From Zhengitettix transpicula (taxonomy: Eukaryota; Arthropoda; Insecta; Orthoptera; Tetrigidae), in NCBI GenBank assembly GCA_037074705.1, contig CM073590.1, positions 113,046,100 to 113,110,099 of the forward strand: 64,000 nt of DNA, in the 5' to 3' direction. The position numbers were made by a program, and so were the translations under genes. Each line of letters starts with the position of its first letter. Within the stretch, counting starts at the first letter, position 1. Below the pieces are notes generated by a model. The model was not told where the DNA came from. It saw only the letters and a list, made by a program, of their open reading frames with translations, and did not search any database. Shown piece by piece: positions 1 to 9,425 of the stretch.

Positions 1-1050
1 CGAAGAAAATTTTCTTTAACCAAAGTCGTGTAGATAGGAATAAATTGGACCGAACTATTTTAACGTATCACTTACACTGAATGCTTCAATATTTTAAATC
101 CTGTGCTCCTTTTAGAATATTATAAGAATTTTAAATTGTATGCTAATGAAAATGATACTGAGTACGTGATTTTGAATTTTTTTAGGGTGTTGAAAGAATA
201 AAATAAGTATCGGTTAACTCTTTCACAATGCAAGGCATATTCGTTGTAAAAAGTAATCAAGAATTAAATTAAGAAAATATTAAACAGATTTCTGTGCACA
301 ATTTTATCGGTCTTATATTTAAGAAAATATATTACTAAATAATATTGATGGAGCGAGAGTTTATAGGTCAGAAGCAGATTTCATTCCATGCGGTGCCGCG
401 TAGAGTATATAGTAGCATAAGGGAGGAAAAAGCAATCGCTCCGAGTTTGTCACAAGAGTGCTCTGGAAATTGAGTTTCCACGCAGTTTGCGTATGCCACA
501 GTTCTTCAACCAATGCGCAACCGAAGCCCGTGCATCGTTTTTAATGCAGTGAAATAAATCAAGAGAGAAATATTCGGGCTGGCCTGTCAAGATTTATTTC
601 CCCCTTGAAGAGACCCCGTTCCGCTCACGGAACAGCGTTAAAGACTTTCGCGCCTTTCTTTCACTTAAATTACTTTGCCGGTGAGAAATTTTAATAGCAT
701 GCAAGAGAACAAAACCAATGCAAATAAAGCTTCGTTGTTCGGAATCGTAAAATAACGATCCTCTCGGTTTGGGTGAGGTATTGTTGGAGATGACGATTTA
801 CGTAGAGTATTCACCAATATCATCGAAAAAGAGTTGCCAGAATTATGATGGCAATAGAAATCATTTGGCAAAGTTCAATGAAATTACGAAATTGCATTAA
901 CAGACTGTAGATATGCTAACAGTTCTCTACGAGGATAACCAACGTACATATAATTATAGTATAATATGTTGTAATGATTGGCCTTTATTACCAAATATTA
1001 AAAATAAACTTTATTACAAGAAAATACAAAAATACATAAAAAAAATATTA
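1..1050. other. AT-rich stretch, no gene recognised
   Basis: The short open frames at 665-871 and 913-1101 have no recognisable motif and sit in low-complexity AT-rich DNA. I see no domain, RNA gene or repeat end here. Confidence 0.6.
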
Positions 1051-1051
1051 T

Positions 1052-1175
1052 TGGGCGCCAGCAGATATACATTGGTCTGCAAAAAAAAAAATTATCATTA
1101 GCTCCGGCTTGGTTATAAAGTCCTCCTTTTCAACAGGGTAATGTGGGCGGTTTGGTAGCTATTCAAGAACAGAGT
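1052..1175 (+). repeat. Dispersed repeat R4, copy A
   Basis: The segment starting GGGCGCCAGCAG resembles 22,366-22,515, which starts GGGTGCCAGCAG. Both continue with a TCTGCAAA or CCTGCAAA block, a CTCCGGCTT or CTTCGGCTT block and an ACAGGGTA block at similar spacing. The match is short and gapped, so this is an old shared repeat at best. No coding sense is visible. Confidence 0.35.
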
Positions 1176-1204
1176 CTATTTCCGCACTGTGTAAAAAATT
1201 CTAC

Positions 1205-1600
1205 TTTTGAATGCACTTTACAGAAATTGTGATGCTGACTTTCCTTGTGGCGTTAGCCGACTTGCAGTGGGTCACTGGTCTTGTAGTCTCAGCACATCTT
1301 CTTCGGCCTCCCCGCGATGGACGTCCCTCCAAAACCTTTGTTGCTTCCCGCTCGCCTGAATTTTCCACCCGCTCGACGCTCTTACTCCACTTTCCGTCCT
1401 CTATCTCTCGGCCTGCGTGCGTCTGTCCCACTTTCACACGGGTTCGGGGTATTTGTTCGGACTCCGCTCCCCAAACGAAGCAAAAAAAGGGACCTGTACC
1501 CGCGATTTCTTTTGGCCTCTCGGGCAAGCACACGTGCACTTTTAATGTATTCCTCCTCAGGCCCGCGGACACAAGGGCGGCCACTTAAGGTTGTTATTCA
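1205..1600. other. GC-rich block with overlapping open frames, unassigned
   Basis: This block is much richer in G and C than its surroundings and is open on both strands (1211-1588 and 1317-1625 on plus, 1201-1584 on minus, 102-127 codons). Open frames on both strands are expected from base composition alone. None of the translations shows a domain I recognise; they are rich in Pro, Arg and Ser. It may be a non-autonomous mobile element or a regulatory GC island, but neither is shown. Confidence 0.3.
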
Positions 1601-1819
1601 CTACAATGTCTTAAAAGAGAAATAAAAACAACCAATTATTCTGAGATTTATTAAGAGCATTTTAAAACATTTTAAAAACACTGCGTTTTGTCCCCAAATT
1701 TTGGGAACTATTCAGATGTAAAAATTTATTAAAATACAAATTAGTAATCTAAAGTCAATGAAATTGATGTTTAGAGAATTTATTTCACAAGATAAACGTA
1801 ATGTAGTTTATAAAATTTC

Positions 1820-2245
1820 TTAGAATGTATTCAGTGTATATTGGACAAAACAAGAGAGATTTGAAAAGTAGGATTAAATAACTTAAGCCGAACTATAAAC
1901 TTCCAGTGATTAACATTCGAGTATATATAAACATTACTCTAACAACTAGAATTTTCATTTTAATAATCCTATGATTGCAGATACTGAAGGTAAATTTTAT
2001 TCAAATAAAATTAAATAAATAATCCATTAATGTCCAAAGACGACTTACCAGCATCTATGATGTATTAATCTCTTCTTAACATATTTGGTATGTTATTTAA
2101 GTTGACGTAGTTATATACGGTATAGTCATATGTTAAGATTCACCTGATGAGGTCCACGAAGTATTAATTAAAGTATTATGTAAATCGTCTGTATTCGGCA
2201 ATATTTTCAACGTATATCGAATTTTTTTAGAAATTTATTTTATTT
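1820..2245 (+). pseudogene. Penelope-like element remnant (GIY-YIG endonuclease end)
   Basis: The translation from 1825 reads SVYIGQNKRDLKSRIK and then a stop. This matches the start of the GIY-YIG endonuclease domain at the C-terminus of Penelope-like retroelements (usual form C..C...YIGQT.R.L..R). The two cysteines normally just upstream are missing in this frame. About 300 bp downstream, at 2143-2150, lies CCTGATGA followed by a short stem and GAAG, similar to the 3' ends of the other PLE remnants in the window. The frame is broken soon after the motif, so this is a relic. GIY-YIG endonuclease is thought to nick target DNA for PLE insertion. Confidence 0.6.
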
Positions 2246-2313
2246 ACGTAACTGTGTTAAAATAATAGTTATAGTTCCCTGAGAGGTGCTCTAGGCTAAT
2301 CACGTTGGAATCT

Positions 2314-2881
2314 TCTTTTCTTTTTTTCTTTTTTAGGGCAACAGGCTACATGAGGGTAATCCACGTTGGGCAACTCCCCTTTAATATCACAGGAAGGGAT
2401 TTGAAAGGGGGGATGCGGAAGGTAGTCAAGGGTTAACTAGGGCCCCCGGGCTATAGTTTAAGGATCCTACCCGGCATTTGCCTAAGAGTAATGCAGGAAA
2501 AACCCTAGAAAAACCTGCATCAAGTAAGTCTGGCATTGGGTACTTGTCCCACGCCCTTCCGATAGCGGGAGAGGAGTTTGCTGTGGGGACGCAGCATTCC
2601 CTTCTCCGCATTTCGACCAGTTTAGGAGGCAGCTGGTCGACTATTCCAATGGGAATAGCGGACAACTCTTACCGTATGCCCAAGGTCTGTGACCCCGGAA
2701 CATACACCTCTCAGAACAGGCCGAGGTGCCTCGGCTTGTGGGAACCTTAGTTCAAAAACGGAGATGAAAAGGCATCCCCAAAGGTAGCCCCTTCGTATCT
2801 CTCCTACAAAGTTCTGCCTGCGAGAGAACATCCCTTGCAGGTATTGCCTGCGAGAGAATAACCCTCGCAGACTATTGCCCT
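2314..2881 (-). mobile_element. SINE-G retroposon, near full-length copy 1
   Basis: GC-rich element flanked by a perfect 14-bp direct repeat, TCACGTTGGAATCT, at 2300-2313 and 2882-2895. On the minus strand it ends in an A-rich tail (the T/C run at 2314-2334). Direct repeats plus an A-rich tail are the signature of LINE-mediated retroposition, so sense is minus. At the 5' end (2800-2875 on plus) are two tandem hairpin motifs with CCTGCGAGAG and CTCTCGCAGG arms. Two overlapping sense open frames occur (2622-2885, 87 codons; 2426-2665, 79 codons) and similar ones recur in other copies. I found no convincing tRNA, 5S or 7SL head, so SINE is a working label. It could instead be the 3' part of an unseen LINE. 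Confidence 0.8.
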
Positions 2882-2895
2882 TCACGTTGGAATCT

Positions 2896-3788
2896 AATTA
2901 GCAGGCCATTTAATGCGTTAAGTGGGTTAACTAACCGCAAGCGCGCAGTTGTCCAAATTTGATAATGGTTTGTGGTCACGGTGTGGCGCTGTTGGTCATG
3001 GGTTCCTAATAAAAACAGGAGAATTTGTCTTCTTCCGACTACTACGTCATTAGAATCCCTTACATCTAAATTGTATGAGTATCAATCACGATTGTAATTT
3101 CTTGTAGCCGAGTAATTATTTCATTATCACATAAATAATCTAATCCACATGAGTAAGATTTGTATTATAGTGCGATTAAAATTAGATTACACTTGACTGC
3201 TATTTGCCGCGAATCTTGATTCCACCAATTAGAATATGCTGGGCGGGACAAGCAGCGTTGCCGGACAATCTCAGTGTATTCTACTTTTTTCAGTGAGCTA
3301 TATACGAAATCCATTTGCATCCACGTGTACGTGGTAAAAGAATCCACGTGGAAACTCCAAATGCCTTATAGGTTTTGTTTACCTATAACTCGATGTGAAG
3401 TCAAAGTATGCAGTTTATAAAGTTAGGTTTCATTTTTCGGCTAATTTAGTTTGTGCATGAGGGTACTTTATGTTTAATTTCAAGGAAATTGGTTTATTTT
3501 CCATTTATAAATTCATCGTGGCTACGTGCGACACTTTTATTTAATTCTACGTATAATACGGAATGGTGTGAAAGTAAAAATTGTTTTGAAATATTTAGGA
3601 CTATACGCCACAAGCGATCTACGATTTTGCTGAAGTAGCGAAGGATTTTAATAAAACTGCTCATGGGTATCGTGGAGGATAAAGAACTGAATATTCTGTT
3701 TCATATTTTTGACCTTCGGGGTAGGTCTGTTTTTGACATTTAACGATTTGTATTCACGAAATTGCAATATTCTCAACGACAGAAAATG
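2896..3788. other. No gene recognised
   Basis: AT-rich DNA with short open frames (3165-3347 minus, 3453-3638 plus) that show no domain. Nothing supports a gene or RNA here. Confidence 0.5.
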
Positions 3789-4318
3789 TTTTTTTAGGCA
3801 ACAGGCTACATGAGGGTGATCCACATTGGGCAACTCCCCTTTAATAGCATAGGAAGGGATTAGAAAGGGGGGATGCGGAAGGGTAGAGGAAGGTAGCCAA
3901 GGGTTAACTAGGGCCCCCGGGCTATGGTTCAAGGATCCTACCCGGCATTCGCCTAAAGAAATGCAGGGAAAACCCTAGAAAAACCTGCATCGGGTAGGTC
4001 GGGCATTGGGTACTTGTCCCACGGCCTTCCGATAGCGGGAGAGGAGTTTGCTGTGGGGACGCAGCATTCCCTTCTCCGTGCCTCGACCAGTTTTGGAGGC
4101 AGCTGGCCGAATATTCCAATGGGAATAGCGAACAACTCTTACCGTATGCCCAAGGTCTGCGACCCCGGAACATACACCTCTCAAAACAGGCCGAGGTGCC
4201 TCGGCTTGTGGGAACCTTAGTTCAAAAACGGAGAGGAAAAGGCATCCCCAAAGGTAGCCCCTTCGTATCTCTCCTAAAAGGTTCTGCCTGCGAGAGAAAA
4301 TCCCTCGCAGGCTTTCTT
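3789..4318 (-). mobile_element. SINE-G retroposon, copy 2
   Basis: Same element as at 2314-2881, with the T run marking the tail at 3789-3795 and the body running to the hairpin motif near 4287-4310. Sequence such as GCCCCCGGGCTATGG, the CATTGGGTACTTGTCCCACG block and the CCGAGGTGCCTCGG palindrome are all conserved. Only one 5' hairpin unit is present, against two in copies 1 and 12. I found no clear target-site duplication. A sense open frame at 3953-4135 and an antisense frame at 4014-4220 recur in other copies. Confidence 0.8.
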
Positions 4319-4328
4319 GCCTTACAAA

Positions 4329-4775
4329 TTTTTTTTTTTTTTTTAGGGCAATAGGCTACATGAGGGTAATCCACTTAGGGCAACTCCCCTTTAATAGCAT
4401 AGGAAGGGATTTGAAAGGGGGGATGCGGAAGGGTAGAGGAAGGTAGCCAAGGGTTAACTAGGGCCCCCGGGCTATATTTTAAGGATCCTACCCGGCATTC
4501 GCCTAAAGGAATGCAGGGAAAACCTTAGAAAAACCTGCATCGGGTAGGTCGGGCATTGGGTACTTGTCCCACGCCCTTCCGATAGCGGGAGAGGAGTTTG
4601 CTGTGGGGACGCAGCATTCCCTTCTCCGTGCCTCGTCAAGTTTAGGAGGCAGCTGGCCGACTATTCCAATAGGAATAGCGGACAACTCTTGCCGTATGCC
4701 CAAGGTCTGCGACCCCGGAACATACACCTCTCAAAACAGACCGAGGTGCCTCGGCATGTGGGAACCTTAGTCCTT
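4329..4775 (-). mobile_element. SINE-G retroposon, 5'-truncated copy 3
   Basis: Follows copy 2 almost directly. It has a tail of 16 T on the plus strand and ends at the CTCGGCATGTGGGAACC block, so the 5' hairpin region and about 100 bp more are missing. It is flanked by a 9-bp direct repeat, CCTTACAAA, at 4320-4328 and 4776-4784. This supports an independent insertion right next to copy 2 rather than a tandem duplication. 5' truncation is typical of LINE-driven copying. Confidence 0.8.
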
Positions 4776-4784
4776 CCTTACAAA

Positions 4785-5864
4785 ATTAATGTCAATGGTG
4801 GGTTTAATGTTTCATTTCCTACATTTACAGGAGAGAAAGTAGAGCATCATTCTCTTTACAAAATCAGCACAAATTTTCGTATTCTCCGAATTCGAAAATG
4901 AAATAGTCGGTAAATGAATGACCTGAACTCTCGAATGATTTTGTATAGTTACGTATTTCTAGCCAAACTCACTTTTTCTTTGCCTCGAAAATTATTTTTA
5001 TTTTTCATAAATACCGACTTTTTCTTAGAATCGTCACTGATGACCCTAACAATTAAAGTTTTTAACTACCCCCCCCCCCAAAAAAAAATATATTAATAAA
5101 AATTGAAGGTTTTGTTTTAGCAACTTTTTCTCTCGGTAGTTTTAAAAACTGGGACAATACTCGGAGGATGCAAGGCGAATCTCTCCTTTACATTGTTGTA
5201 CGTGTGGTGCTTATAAAAAAGGAATTATGTGAAGTAATATAATTACTTGAACGTGACTTCATATCTTCGACTGCAGTTTATCACATAATTTCCTCTCTAT
5301 TACTCTTACCGGAATAGCATGATTATATTCTGGTTGAATTTAACGTGGTCATACATAGCTCCTCTCTTGTTTTGATGCTAATGTAATTACGGCTTGTTTA
5401 TGGCAGCCAATTAAATTTGCTGGAATGCGTACTGTTGTACTGAAAACCATTAGTACAGAAATAGAATGATAACGTTGTTGATTCGCGTGTTCCGAACTAA
5501 GTCTATTAACTATTTATGACTTAAAGTTTGTTGTAAGTAATAATTACCTTCGTGGACCATATAAAGTAATTTTGGTTTTTCATATGTTTCCTGCATTAGC
5601 GAATCCGAATCCGAGTATTCAGAAAACCTGTCAGTCTGCCACGCTTATTTTAGTCGCTTTACAGAAGAAAACGGTTGGACCGATTTCTATTAAACTATTT
5701 TCATTGGTATATAGATCCATAAAAAGATTTGTTGTTTATCAGACATCTACCCGCAATCTTCAAACAAAATTACGGACGCTCCAAACTTGATTTTGTTCAC
5801 TTTTCACATCTTTCGAACATATTTGGACGAAACATTTTGAGATATGATATAGAACCTCAATTAA
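4785..5864. other. No gene recognised; C10A9 homopolymer at about 5071-5089
   Basis: AT-rich DNA. The segment 5668-5760 has the GACCGATTTCTATTAAACT wording often seen in non-LTR element 3' regions, also found near 7755, but too little is left to classify it. Confidence 0.4.
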
Positions 5865-6262
5865 GAATCTATTATGTCGTCGTCCTATATGCACAAAACA
5901 ATATAATAAAGTAATACGTTTGGAAGTTATTGCATCGTATTCAAATAAAACGTGGAATGAAGACTATACCACGCGTCAGAAAGGACGGTGGGTGGCGCAG
6001 ATTGAGAGTGGGGTTGCCTTCTCTCCCTGCCGACGTTTCCACGATGCCGGCGAAATAAACACGCGCACTGAAACGATCTAACGAGATTAAGCTGTTGGCA
6101 TTTACACAAAAATTATGGCTAAAGTATAAGCTTGAGTAGTAGGTCGAGTTATACAAAAGCGATAAGAAATCTTAATTAGAAATACTTAGAACTTCTTACC
6201 ATAAGAAAAGTTATATAGTAAGTATTATTTAGTCAATATAAAACAACCGTCTGTAATATTGA
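5865..6262 (+). repeat. Dispersed repeat R2, copy A
   Basis: Starts GAATCTATTATGTCGTC and matches 14,795-15,345 along most of its length, including ACAAAACAATATAATAAAGT, the GCGTCAGAAAGGACGGTGG block and GAAACGATCTAACGAGAT. Copy B has an extra stretch of about 120 bp (15,045-15,190), so one copy has gained or lost an internal part. No terminal inverted repeat, tail or coding domain was found. The open frames here (5941-6156 minus) track the repeat and are not taken as genes. Confidence 0.75.
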
Positions 6263-6789
6263 GACTGAATTCCCAACGTTTCAAAACCTGATTTTAACGG
6301 GCTGTTCTGAGATTTTTATTGCTCTTTAGAAAAATGGCTTAACCTTTTCTTCTGAAGCGGAAAATAACTTCGAAGATATCTTAAATTGTTATTTGTCAAA
6401 GTTAAAATTTGCCTGCCCGTCTTACGTTTCTTTCTTACGGGGAATTTTAAGTGGGTTAAATTTATTTTTTTGGTAAATTATAATCGAGACAATAACCTCA
6501 TAGAAACAGACAAGAAGTAAAAAACGATTTTTAAAAAAATATAGAGGAAATATGAACATTAAGAATCGCTTTAAAAAAACAAGTCCTATCCTTTCAATAG
6601 TTTAAACCGCAGATGAGCTGAGCGTAACGCTATAAGAGAATCTTCCATTCCCACATGAAGCACGGAAAACTAACTAGGTCATTCATAAAAGGACATGGAA
6701 ATTAAAATTGTGATGAGAACGGATAGAATATTTAATAATAGCAAACTGAATCAATGGACACCACTATATATATATATATATTGTAATAA
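6263..6789. other. AT-rich, short (TA)n at 6764-6781
   Basis: No domain or repeat end seen apart from the microsatellite. Confidence 0.45.
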
Positions 6790-6905
6790 ACAATCTTGAA
6801 TATAAGTTAGACGGCGAATATTAACTTTATATTTATCACTATATTCCACATCGCTGACGTCACTCTACTCAACTCGGTCGCCTTAATATTCGTATACAAC
6901 ATCAC
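6790..6905 (+). repeat. Dispersed repeat R5, copy A, with a CRE-like palindrome
   Basis: Resembles 22,135-22,275: both have GCGAATATTAA or ATTAATATTCGC, then CATCGCTGACGTCAC, ACTCA and TCGC at matching distances. The TGACGTCA palindrome (6855-6862 here, 22,187-22,194 there) is the consensus cAMP-response element sequence. Binding is not implied by the sequence alone. Confidence 0.5.
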
Positions 6906-7364
6906 AACCAACAGATTTATTAACGTGAATGATCGGACTACAAAATCAAGGTTTATAAACACTCAAAAGTTTATAAATTCATACAGAAATATTTATTCAT
7001 TTAAAAATAAATATAGACTTATCTAGTGTTTGAGTATTTATATCAGAAATGTTATACTTTGTTAGTCGCCAAAAAGTTGACTGCAAAGTTTTCTATATCA
7101 CCAAGAAAGTTATAAATATTAATTTGCACAATTTCACCGCTGTATGTAGTAGTGACATTTATTGGACCATTCTCTCTCTCCCCTTCAAGATGTTATGGGT
7201 CGAGATTTGGTAATCCAAAAACAGAGAGTTTTACTGCATATAACTTAGACAGATGAATGTATTTAACGAGTAATTATTGTGAATTTTATACCTTTCAGTA
7301 TGCTTAATTGTTCTCAAAACTGTGAATGTTCCAACTTGGTAAAATCGCTCTCCTTTTCGACTCG

Positions 7365-7815
7365 ATATGAAGTTTTCTGCCCCCGGAAACAGCAACGTGG
7401 AGCTGTTTCCACGCGGCTTCCGTGCACGTCTCCCCGTTGGTTCCGGTTCATACTCCGAATCAGTGTACAAGATGTAATAATTTGCCACGCGCGAAATATT
7501 GTGTAGACGGTTCCATACCACTTGTGTCGCGTAGTAGTAGCTCCCTCGGTTTTCAGTTTAAGACATTCAGATGTCTTTTAGAATGTGCTATTTCAATTTC
7601 CTGATTTCCACCAATAAGTCAAACTACTAAAAGGTTTTCAGTGCATAATACGGTACTTTACTGGTCATCATGTCGGCCCAAATGCCTATAGCAGAGTGAT
7701 CTCTTCGTCGTCCTCAGCTCGAGAGGGTTTTAATATTCTGATAAATTTACTACGACCAATTTCTATTAAATTTGGGTTATGGAAAAATCGTCAAATAAAA
7801 CTGTCTGCTATACTG
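7365..7815 (+). repeat. Dispersed repeat R3, copy A
   Basis: Shares AACAGCAACGTGGAGCTGTT, a TTGGTTCCGGTTC block and the late TTCTATTAAAT block with 22,680-23,110 at similar spacing, so both are copies of an element of about 430 bp. The final part (CGACCAATTTCTATTAAATT) resembles the 3' regions of non-LTR elements, so R3 may be a SINE or a LINE 3' end. No reading frame with a domain was seen. Confidence 0.55.
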
Positions 7816-9149
7816 GACGTAAAAATTAATTAAATACGGAAATAATTCAAAATCAAATGGTTTATTATTCATATCAGAATATTCAAACATTATGATCCAC
7901 TTACGAATAAGTCACAGAAATATTTGACAAATATCAAACCATATTTTTCGTTTCTTTTGATTTACTGATTTATATCTTGGAGGGGGTGAATTTTTGTACC
8001 ATAAATAGTATTTTCATAATTATAGCTTTGTAACTTCCTGGAATTATGCTTGGATTGGTGTTCATTCGTTGTATTATGCTAATAAATCAAATGAATAGAA
8101 ATATCTTCTCACAATCCTCTCCTGAATGTATCCGTTACCCCGTGTCATTAGCGAATACGATAGGAAGGATCTGGTATGCCATCCACGTCAATCTGTAATG
8201 GAATTTGATCGCGGTATTCGGAGTGGACGATCCTGGGGAGTCTCGAGAAACATAAATTGAAGTTGCCACATAGTGATTGCACGTGATGGTATCCGCTCTA
8301 CATGCAACAGCGGATAGTTTTACATAAATTATTTGGGATGGGACAATATGACTGATAATTTGTGTGCAGTAAATTTCTGAAAATATGGCAAAAATACACA
8401 ATACTTGTGAAATATTCAAAGATGTTGGTACATTTGCTTTGAATGTTCAAACATATTAGTACGATATTTGGGACGTTATTTTCCTGATGTATACAAGATA
8501 TCACCAAAAGATCGTGAGGACTTGACGAGACTAATTTAAATAATTTAGTATTCTCTTTCTGTTATTGATAATTACTTTAAATAACTCTTTCCAATAATTT
8601 TTTTTTCTATTTATTTAAAAAAAAATAAGTTCACCTTAAAAATGAGGCTGAATTTGAGCCCTCTAAGTTTGTTTGAAAAGTTAAGCTCTATTTGTAAATT
8701 CAGCTGGTTGGCATTTAATGTCCGATTCATCCTTTCGTTCAGAAACAAAACAGTCCTCCATTCACCTGATAAAAATAATTTAAAGCTTATCATTATTATT
8801 TTGAAGTAACGCTGTTTCATAATTCCTCATCTAAACGTCTAAAAGTCGGCGATCCATATATAATTTGGCACAAGAATGATTATATTTCTGAAGTGAACGA
8901 CTAAAGAACTACGAGACGCTATTTATTTATGATACTTTGAACACAATATTTAAAAAAATCATTTTTGTTCGGTGGAATGTTCAACATTGAAAGCTATCAA
9001 AGTATTCTTACGATTACAAGTATGAATCTGTGTGCACAATAAGCTACTTTCCCAGTTTGTTACAGTAAAATATGGATCTCGTCAGGTGTACAAAAAAGTC
9101 AATCATCAAATATTATTAAAAACAAGAACGATATAAAATGAGGATTCTA
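7816..9149. other. No gene recognised
   Basis: AT-rich. The minus-strand open frame 8135-8419 (94 codons) and its neighbours show no domain or signal peptide pattern that I trust. Confidence 0.45.
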
Positions 9150-9425
9150 AGGAGACTATTCCAAGAATCATTAATGGTTCTAAGGTGCAGTCAGTTTTAA
9201 CATTAATTGATATACAATTGGATTATATATTTTGCATATTTGATTGTAGAATTTAATATAGCAACATTATTCCAACCAAACAGTGTTTATTTAAATTAGT
9301 ATATATATCGAGAACTGAGTGTTTGCCACCATGTCGTTTTAAGTTAGAAACATTTTCTTATATGCGAATTTTTAATGACCTTTCGATTTGACCTATGTAA
9401 CAAACATTACAGTTTTTACATGATA
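9150..9425 (-). pseudogene. Penelope-like element remnant (GIY-YIG), minus strand
   Basis: Minus-strand translation of 9377-9412 reads CNVCYIGQIERSLKIRI, then a stop, then ENVSNLKRHGGKHSVL in the same frame. This is the start of the PLE GIY-YIG domain (CYIGQT.RS.K.R..EH) with one in-frame stop. The reverse transcriptase that should precede it (higher coordinates) is not recognisable. It is a decayed C-terminal fragment. Confidence 0.65.

Noticed and set aside
1211..1625. Overlapping 100-127 codon frames on both strands
   Set aside because: GC-rich DNA gives long frames by chance and no family is recognisable; listed only as an unassigned block.
4014..4220. A 68-codon plus frame repeated nearly unchanged at 4,014, 4,564 and 55,623
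   Set aside because: It lies antisense to SINE-G and its conservation follows from the copies being related. No domain, start context or independent support.
2314..4775. Tandem array (satellite) of three SINE-G copies
   Set aside because: Copies 1 and 3 have their own flanking duplications and different truncation points, and unrelated DNA separates copies 1 and 2, so they are separate insertions.
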